64,000 nt of DNA from Ideonella sp. WA131b (lineage in GTDB: Bacteria; Pseudomonadota; Gammaproteobacteria; Burkholderiales; Burkholderiaceae_C), in contig JAGTJW010000003.1 of the NCBI GenBank assembly GCA_023657425.1, positions 186,001-250,000 of the forward strand, in the 5' to 3' direction. This document shows positions 58,574 through 64,000 of the stretch, piece by piece. The first letter of the stretch is position 1; each line of letters starts with the position of its first letter. The notes beneath the pieces are model-generated. The model saw only the letters and a program-made list of their open reading frames with translations. It was not told where the DNA came from and searched no databases. The position numbers and the translations under genes were made by a program.

Positions 58574-59287
58574 ATGTACACCGCCAAGGGACAACTCGAC
58601 TCCGGCGCCCTGCTCAAGCAGTACAGCCCCCTCGTGCGCCGGCTGGCGCACCAGATGATCGCCAAGCTGCCTGCCAACGTGGAGATCGACGACCTGATCC
58701 AGGTCGGCATGATCGGCCTGAACGACGCGCTCAGCCGCTTCGACGCCAGCCACGGCGTGCAGTTCGAGACCTTCGCCACTCAGCGCATCCGCGGCGCCAT
58801 GCTCGACGAGCTGCGCGGCAACGACTGGATGAGCCGCGGCGACCGGCGTCGCCAGCGCAGCATCGAGGCCGCGGTGCACAAGCTGGAGCAGCGCTTCGGG
58901 CGCGCACCCAGTGAGAGCGAGATTGCGCGAGAAATGGGCCTGAGCCTGCAGGACTACCAGGAGCTGCTGGGCAAGGTGCGGGGCACCCAGCTGATCTACC
59001 TGGAGGACATGAGCGGTGACGACGGCGACGACGACTACCTGGACCGCCACGTCATCGACGAAGACGCCAACCCCATCGCGCGGCTGCAGGACCAGCGCAT
59101 GCGCCAGGCCCTGGTCAAGGCCATCAAGAACCTGCCCGAGCGGGAACAGTACGTGATGAGCATGTACTACGAGCACGACATGAACCTGAAGGAGATCGCC
59201 GCCGTGCTGGGGGTGACCGAGAGCCGGGTCTGTCAGCTGCACAGCCAGAGCATTGCGCGGCTGCGCACCAAGTTGCGCGAATGGTGA
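58574..59287 (+). CDS. fliA: Flagellar sigma factor FliA (sigma-28)
   Basis: A 237-residue sigma factor for class III flagellar and chemotaxis genes. Region 2 is LVRRLAHQMIAKLP and DDLIQVGMIGLNDAL with FETFATQRIRGAMLDELR; region 4 is LPEREQYVMSMYYEHDMNLK followed by the helix-turn-helix IAAVLGVTESRVCQLHSQ. The ATG at 58574 (MYTAKGQLD) matches the family start; an ATG at 58553 overlaps the end of the preceding gene. The sigma-28-like promoters found in this window are its expected targets. Confidence 0.96.
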   Translation: MYTAKGQLDSGALLKQYSPLVRRLAHQMIAKLPANVEIDDLIQVGMIGLNDALSRFDASHGVQFETFATQRIRGAMLDELRGNDWMSRGDRRRQRSIEAAVHKLEQRFGRAPSESEIAREMGLSLQDYQELLGKVRGTQLIYLEDMSGDDGDDDYLDRHVIDEDANPIARLQDQRMRQALVKAIKNLPEREQYVMSMYYEHDMNLKEIAAVLGVTESRVCQLHSQSIARLRTKLREW

Positions 59288-59377
59288 GCCCGGCGATGCG
59301 GGCCCGGCTCTCCCGCAACAAGCAGGCGACGGCCTCTGCCGCCGCGCCGACAGTCCGCCGCCGGCGGCAGCGGACGA

Positions 59378-59700
59378 GCCCTGGCGCGGGCGCTGGGCGC
59401 GCGTCGCCTGTACGACCTGATCGACGGCAACCCCCTGTTCGTGTTCCAGCCCATCACCTGCCTGGCCATCAGCTCCGACGACGAGCGTGAGTCGCGCGGC
59501 GCCCCCCGCAGATGCTGCCGAAGGAGTCGGTGACGTTCGCGCGGACCGACATGCTTGACGTGATCACCGGATCGGGCATCGCCTACCCCTTCGGAAAGAG
59601 CCTGCGCGGGCACGCGCTGGCGCTCATCGACGTGGTGCACCCGAGGTTCCGCGCCGAACCGATCGAGGCCGCCCGCCGGCTGCGCTGCGTGGGGGGCGAC
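59378..59700 (+). pseudogene. Relic of an acetyl-CoA hydrolase/4-hydroxybutyrate CoA-transferase family gene
   Basis: Two fragments match this family in order. First, ALARALGARRLYDLIDGNPL from 59378; second, in another frame from about 59524, VTFARTDMLDVITGSGIAYP and FGKSLRGHALALIDVVHPRF. The ~150-residue middle is missing and the frame is broken. The last 260 bases of this 677-base gap (59288-59964) show nothing recognisable. Confidence 0.65.
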
Positions 59701-59964
59701 CACAGGTCACACCGGCAGCAAGCTGCGCATCACGACCTGGCTCTGAGTGACCAGGCGCTCCGGCAGCGGCGGCGGTGCGCGCTGCGGGATCAGGCCGCCA
59801 GGGAGCCGGCACCGCCGAGGCGATCGGGCGGGCCATGCCCTGCATGCAGTGACGCCGGCGCGCTGCGCGAGATCAGCAGGTCGAATCCGCGGTCGAGCGT
59901 GGCGGCGGCGCGCGACGCAATCGCGGCGGAGCAGGCAGTCTGACCTGATGGCGCTGAGCGAGCA

Positions 59965-61938
59965 TCAGCTCAGTCGGAACTGCCCGATTCGGTAGGCCAG
60001 GCTCTGGCCCTGGGCATGAAGATCCTTCGAGGCCTCAGCCAACTGTTGAACGCGCTGAAGGCCCAGCTCGGCGTCGCTGCGGATGAGCTGCAGCTGCTCG
60101 AGGATGCGGTTGGATTCGGTTCGTCCCTGATGCGACAGGTTTGCGACGTCGTCCATGGCGACGTGGATGTCGTCAACGTGCTGGTCGGCTCTGGAAAGGG
60201 CATCGCCCGTATCGTCCACCAGCAAGCGGCTGAGTTCGATGTCATCGGTGGATCGACCGACGATCTCACCGATTCGGCGGACCGCATCGGCACCCCGAGC
60301 GGCCAGGCTGCGCACCTCGTGCGCCACAACCGCGAAGCCGCGTCCGGCGTCGCCCGCCTTGCCCGCCTCCACGGCCGCGTTGAGAGCGAGCATGTTGGTG
60401 CGGAATGCGATGTTGTCGATCAGGCGCACGATCTCGCCGATCTCGGCGCTGCTGTTGCGCAGCGAGGCCATGCGGTCGCGCAGCCGCTGCATCTGCTTTC
60501 GATTGCGGGCGCTCTCCAGCCTGAGTGCATGCACCAGTGCCACGACGTTCTCCACTTGATGCCCGCAGGCAGCCAACTGCTCGGCGTTGCTCTGCACGCC
60601 CTCGAACACGTTGTTCACAGCCCGCGTCGTGGCTTGATTCCGCTCGGCGATGTCACGGTTGCCGCCGGCAACCACCTCCGAGGCCTGCTTCACCGCCCCG
60701 ACTCCCTGCCTGACCGAGCCCAGCAGGTCGGAGAGCTTCGTCAGCGCCGTGGACATGCTGTTCATGGTGATGGCAACTTCGTCCCGGCCCAAGGGGTTGA
60801 GCTTCGCACTCAGGTCGCCATCCGCCATTCGGCGCGCCTGCTGCTGAAGCTGTCTCACACCTCCTCCCATCACCAGGATGAAGCAGTAGGTCAGATAGCC
60901 CGAGAGAAGCATCGCCACCACGAGAGCAACACACACGCGGATCCGCATCGCCTCGGCGTTGGACTGTTGACGTCGCAGCTGCTCGGTCACGTGCACAGCC
61001 AGAGTCTGGCGGAGCAGGCTCAAGTCGGTACTGGCTTGTCGATAGGCCAGGCGCACCGCCGACGGGTCGGGGCTCGCACCGAGCACCATCACGTCGCTTT
61101 GGACCAGGGCCGCAAAGTCCCGAACGGACTTGACCCGCTGCGCCACATTGCCATGGGCCACCGAGGCGTATTGACGCACCTGCTGTTCCAGCCGGAGGAC
61201 GTCGGCGAACGCCATGGCCTGGCGCTGGACCAGCGCATGCCGCTCGAGCTCTCCGCCTCGGCTGTTGGCCAGCCCTGCATGCACCGCGCGATGAAGGTTC
61301 TCGATAGCTGTCTGCAGCGAGGGCAGCACTTCCGCCGCCAACTCGCTGGCTGCCTGAAGGCGCCCATCGCCATGCGACAACAGCCCCGAGCTGTAGACGG
61401 CATGGACGCGGAGATCCTGAAGTGTCGACAGCGCCGCCTGCAGCATGGGTTGGCTGCTGGACAGCTGGTCAGCTGGAGCGGCGACGGCGCGTTCGATGTC
61501 GACCCGACCGCGTTCCCAGACTTCACGCATGTCGAGGCCCCGATCCAGTGCCTGATGGTGCGCGCTCCAGAGCGCAGCACTGGCGCTGACGCGTCCGTCG
61601 GGCGGCCGCGGCTCACCGGACTCCAGCGCCGCAGCCGGTGCCAGCAGTTCGGCCTGCAGCCCGAGGGACGCGAGGGCCAACTCCATGCCCGCGAGGCGCT
61701 GTCCATTCAGCTGCACATCCTGGCTCTTTCCAAGGACCACGTAGCCGCCCAAGGGCAACATAGGGGTCGCCAGGATGCCCATGACCAGCAGCACCTTCGA
61801 GCGGATCGTGAGCTGCCGCAGACAGCGAACGCCCGGCGACCAGACGCCGTGATGGTTGAAGTACCTGCGGAGCTTGCCCAAGCCGGCTGCTGCCGTTGTG
61901 AACATGATGAATCGCAGCTTCAGGGCGTTCGGGTGCAT
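59965..61938 (-). CDS. Methyl-accepting chemotaxis protein with divergent signalling tip
   Basis: A 657-residue chemoreceptor. An unusual basic N-terminal extension of about 45 residues precedes TM1 (about 48-70). A large, mostly helical periplasmic domain runs to about 330, TM2 is about 335-358, then HAMP and the signalling domain. The tip reads [20 protein letters not shown], with Arg for the usual Gln and Gly-Lys for Ala-Arg. The C-terminus lacks a CheR pentapeptide. The ATG at 61938 follows GAGGACGCCAG. No sigma-28-like promoter with correct spacing was found upstream. Confidence 0.9.
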   Translation of the reverse strand: MHPNALKLRFIMFTTAAAGLGKLRRYFNHHGVWSPGVRCLRQLTIRSKVLLVMGILATPMLPLGGYVVLGKSQDVQLNGQRLAGMELALASLGLQAELLAPAAALESGEPRPPDGRVSASAALWSAHHQALDRGLDMREVWERGRVDIERAVAAPADQLSSSQPMLQAALSTLQDLRVHAVYSSGLLSHGDGRLQAASELAAEVLPSLQTAIENLHRAVHAGLANSRGGELERHALVQRQAMAFADVLRLEQQVRQYASVAHGNVAQRVKSVRDFAALVQSDVMVLGASPDPSAVRLAYRQASTDLSLLRQTLAVHVTEQLRRQQSNAEAMRIRVCVALVVAMLLSGYLTYCFILVMGGGVRQLQQQARRMADGDLSAKLNPLGRDEVAITMNSMSTALTKLSDLLGSVRQGVGAVKQASEVVAGGNRDIAERNQATTRAVNNVFEGVQSNAEQLAACGHQVENVVALVHALRLESARNRKQMQRLRDRMASLRNSSAEIGEIVRLIDNIAFRTNMLALNAAVEAGKAGDAGRGFAVVAHEVRSLAARGADAVRRIGEIVGRSTDDIELSRLLVDDTGDALSRADQHVDDIHVAMDDVANLSHQGRTESNRILEQLQLIRSDAELGLQRVQQLAEASKDLHAQGQSLAYRIGQFRLS

Positions 61939-62060
61939 CTGGCGTCCTCAGGTCGGGTAGCGGATAGCCGACAGGCTCTCTCGCTGGGTGTCGACCTCTT
62001 CAGTGGCGGGGAGATGTGCTTTCGGCAGGGCTGTTGAGCATCCTCGGTTGCAGCGCTGCC

Positions 62061-62363
62061 TCAAGATGCATTGGATATCGGTGCCTCGTTCGATGAGTGC
62101 GTCGGGCATCTGAGCTTAGGGTCGAGGCCGCGCGATGCCATGGCCAACCGGAAGCCGCTCAACGCCACGCCGAGCTGTTGCGCTTGCCGGCGGGGGCTCG
62201 CGGCAGCAGAGGCGCCCTCTCGGCCCGGCGCGGCGATCCGCAGCGTGATGCCGTCGAGGACGGCCATGCGCTGCGTGCAGGTCACGAGGTCGTTCATCGT
62301 CACGCCAGAGTCGGCCGGCAGCCGGGAGCCGATGTCGACCTTACTGACTCTGGCGCCCACCAC
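62061..62363 (-). pseudogene. Relic of a chemoreceptor signalling domain
   Basis: About 100 codons read SKVDIGSRLPADSGVTMNDL, then VLDGITLRIAAPGREGASAA and SPRRQAQQLGVALSGFRLA. The pattern matches the final part of chemoreceptor signalling domains, where G-S-R-L-V-x-D-A-G-x-T-M and SAAAASLRRQAQQL-type helices precede a FRL end. About 25 residues between them appear deleted and upstream frames are lost. The rest of 61939-62565 holds no other recognisable gene. Confidence 0.5.
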
Positions 62364-62565
62364 GCCTCGATGTCGCGCAAGGCGGTGCCCGCCGCCTGCA
62401 AGACCCTGGGTGCGCTGCCCGCTCTGGCGCCAGCGCTGCTGGTCCGCGGTTCAGTGCGCGGCAGGTCAAAGCCACCGTACAGACCGGCCGTGCCTGGCGC
62501 AGCAGCGACGTTGCCCTTCGTCGCGATCTTCTTGCCGGCGCGCGCCGTCGGATGCGGATGCCGCC

Positions 62566-62916
62566 TCATGCCTGGCTCTCGCGCAGACGCTCGCCGTACA
62601 CGGTCTTCGGCAGGGTCTTCCGGTTTGCGTCGGTCAGGCCGCTCGGGTCGCGACCTGCTTGACCGGCTTCTGCACCCTGTGCAAGGCACTTGTGGTGGAG
62701 GCCGTGGACCGCGGAGTGGGAGTCGCGGTCGACGATCGGGCCCTGCTTGAGGCTGGTCGCCGGGCGGCCCGCATCGGAGCATTCCGCCCTGAACAGCGCC
62801 ACGCCGCCATCGACTGTGCCCAGGGCCTCGTCCTGCGCAGCATCCTCTATCCCAAGGGCTGACAACGAGAGGGCACCGGTCAGCAGCAGTGTGGCGAGGT
62901 AGGCAGGCTTGTTCAT
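62566..62916 (-). CDS. Hypothetical small secreted protein, doubtful
   Basis: A 116-codon frame starting with a good signal-peptide-like segment, MNKPAYLATLLLTGALSLSA, then a polar region with three cysteines or histidine clusters and the end LPKTVYGERLRESQA. I do not recognise a family. There is no clear ribosome-binding site and the region around it is decaying, so this may be a truncated gene or chance. It lies between a chemoreceptor relic and a partial chemoreceptor on the same strand. Confidence 0.35.
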   Translation of the reverse strand: MNKPAYLATLLLTGALSLSALGIEDAAQDEALGTVDGGVALFRAECSDAGRPATSLKQGPIVDRDSHSAVHGLHHKCLAQGAEAGQAGRDPSGLTDANRKTLPKTVYGERLRESQA

Positions 62917-63142
62917 GGAAGACACCATTCGCGGCAGCGGTCTGTGAATTCCGGCGCTTCCAGGCTGTATCGGCCAGTTTGGCTGCACTCTTGAGGTCGG
63001 TCCTGCGATGACGGGTTGGTGACAAGCTGCTTCGCCCGCAGGAGCGTCGATGCCACCCAGACGCGTGCCTGGTTTGCCGCTGGAGAACGGCTTCGCCATC
63101 AAGACGGGCAGCGTCGCCCGTTCGCACCCTCTCGCCCGGCGT

Positions 63143-64000
63143 TCACGCCGGGGCGGGGGCAGGCTGGTTGTCGTGGTGCTCGCTCCGGTCTGCCCCTGCG
63201 GCCAGCGGCTGGATCACCGGCTCGGCCGTTGCGTCCCTGTGGACGCCGCATCCAAGCAGTGTTTCTTCGTCGAGCTGAACGATCCAGCTTTCCTTGGGCC
63301 TGACCAGCTGCGTGATGGGGTCGATGGCGGTGCACTGAACCCAGTCGCCACCGGCCTCGGCCGCCGCCCAGGCTGACCGCAGGAACACCTCGTCCTGTCC
63401 CTTCGTGACGCTGTACAGCTGCCCCACGTTGGCCGGCTTCGCGCCACAGGCTACGTATCGACCGTCGCGGCCCAAGGCGAACACGTACAGATCGCGGTCG
63501 ATGAAGGCTCCTCCGGGGTCGTGAAAGTCCGCGACAGCCCTCTCCAGACCCGCTGCCTTCACGTGGGCGACCGCGCGCTCGACGAGGCCCAGAGCCTCAT
63601 CCGCCGAGCCCTGGCGGAGGCGCATCGATGACACGGCATCACGCAGTCGATCTGCCCGGGTGACCAGCGCATGCGAAGCGGTGGCCGACTGTTCCACCAG
63701 CTTCGCGTTCTCACGCGTGATCTCGTCCAGACTGCCCACCGCATGAGTCACCTGTTGCAGATCCTGGCTGTGCTGAGTGCTGTGGTCGGAGATGATGCGC
63801 AGTGCGCCCGAGATGTCGCGGACCCCTCGCACCACCCCGTCGAGGCTGCTGCTGGCGGCATCCAGCTTCTCGGTCGACAGCTGCGCCTGAGCGCCGGTAT
63901 TGCCGATCAGCACTCGAATCTCCTCGGCCGACTCGGCGCAACGCTGCGCCAGTTGGCCAACCTCGGTGGCCACAACGGCAAACCCTCGGCCGCTCTCCCC
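63143..64000 (-). CDS. Chemoreceptor C-terminal part with Cache-like domain, 5' end outside the window
   Basis: The frame runs off the right edge; 285 C-terminal residues are visible. It begins within the signalling tip ([20 protein letters not shown]), continues with the descending helix (ENAKLVEQSATASHALVTRA), and ends with a globular domain of about 110 residues: AVADFHDPGGAFIDRDLYVF, ALGRDGRYVACGAKPANVG and ITQLVRPKESWIVQL. This resembles a single-Cache domain placed after the signalling domain, so it would sense cytoplasmic ligands. Between 62917 and 63142 no gene was seen. Confidence 0.85.
   Translation of the reverse strand, partial: GESGRGFAVVATEVGQLAQRCAESAEEIRVLIGNTGAQAQLSTEKLDAASSSLDGVVRGVRDISGALRIISDHSTQHSQDLQQVTHAVGSLDEITRENAKLVEQSATASHALVTRADRLRDAVSSMRLRQGSADEALGLVERAVAHVKAAGLERAVADFHDPGGAFIDRDLYVFALGRDGRYVACGAKPANVGQLYSVTKGQDEVFLRSAWAAAEAGGDWVQCTAIDPITQLVRPKESWIVQLDEETLLGCGVHRDATAEPVIQPLAAGADRSEHHDNQPAPAPA

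Noticed and set aside
60016..62037. Long plus-strand frame over the minus-strand chemoreceptor
   Set aside because: It is the complement of a recognisable chemoreceptor and has no domain pattern, signal or ribosome-binding site.
62019..62045. Sigma-28-like promoter (GCCGAAAG) for the minus-strand chemoreceptor at 61938
   Set aside because: The -35 position at 11-base spacing reads GAGGATGC; the only TCAA lies 7 bases upstream of the -10, not 15.

Overview
The window looks like a chromosomal segment of a high-GC betaproteobacterium of the order Burkholderiales, probably close to the Rubrivivax/Leptothrix/Ideonella/Methylibium group. This rests on the gene order rimM-trmD-rplS, the xseB-ispA-dxs block, FlhDC-type flagellar control, Liv-type ABC transporters, Bug/TctC binding proteins, and two dispersed intergenic repeat families I associate with this order. 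No rRNA, tRNA, phage, insertion sequence or CRISPR array was seen. All assignments come from reading the sequence; no database was searched.

Layout. Positions 1-9500 are mostly housekeeping: 3' end of rimM, trmD, rplS, a Nudix CoA pyrophosphatase, a CobD/CbiB-like membrane protein, rsgA, a pterin dehydratase, an M48 peptidase and orn, then a polyphosphate block ppk1-sixA with ppx convergent. 11.1-15.5 kb carries a dienelactone hydrolase, a UspA protein, a mercaptopyruvate sulfurtransferase, an EamA exporter and a Rieske oxygenase. 15.8-19.8 kb is xseB-ispA-dxs (isoprenoid precursors) and folE2. 19.8-29.5 kb is an aromatic-acid module: an AraC regulator divergent from a five-part Liv ABC transporter, whose last ATPase is fused in frame to an aldehyde dehydrogenase, facing a benzoylformate-decarboxylase-like gene. 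Together these could import a phenylglyoxylate-type acid, decarboxylate it to an aldehyde and oxidise the aldehyde. 29.7-31.8 kb holds a secreted sensor-like protein and a chemoreceptor behind a sigma-28-like promoter. 31.8-35.9 kb is a minus-strand tctC-fcs-metE-like operon for hydroxycinnamates.

36.1-45.8 kb is a form I aerobic CO dehydrogenase cluster, coxMSL-G-D-E-F plus a MocA-type cytidylyltransferase and a 2OG-Fe(II) oxygenase. It is preceded by a broken, internally deleted RcoM-like CO-sensor gene whose frame is lost by a 7-bp tandem duplication. CoxL has the form I active-site motif with its cysteine, so the catalytic genes look intact while the local regulator does not.

46.2-59.3 kb is a flagellar/chemotaxis cluster: flhDC, a degenerate HD-GYP protein, a membrane-linked methyltransferase, motAB, cheY, cheZ, flhBA, flhF, an flhG-like gene without a P-loop, and fliA. 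Sigma-28-like promoters sit before the HD-GYP gene, motA and cheY; in the last two the -10 box overlaps the stop codon of the gene before. 59.3-64 kb is a decaying region with a CoA-transferase relic, an intact chemoreceptor, a chemoreceptor relic, a doubtful small secreted protein and the 3' part of another chemoreceptor with a C-terminal Cache-like domain.
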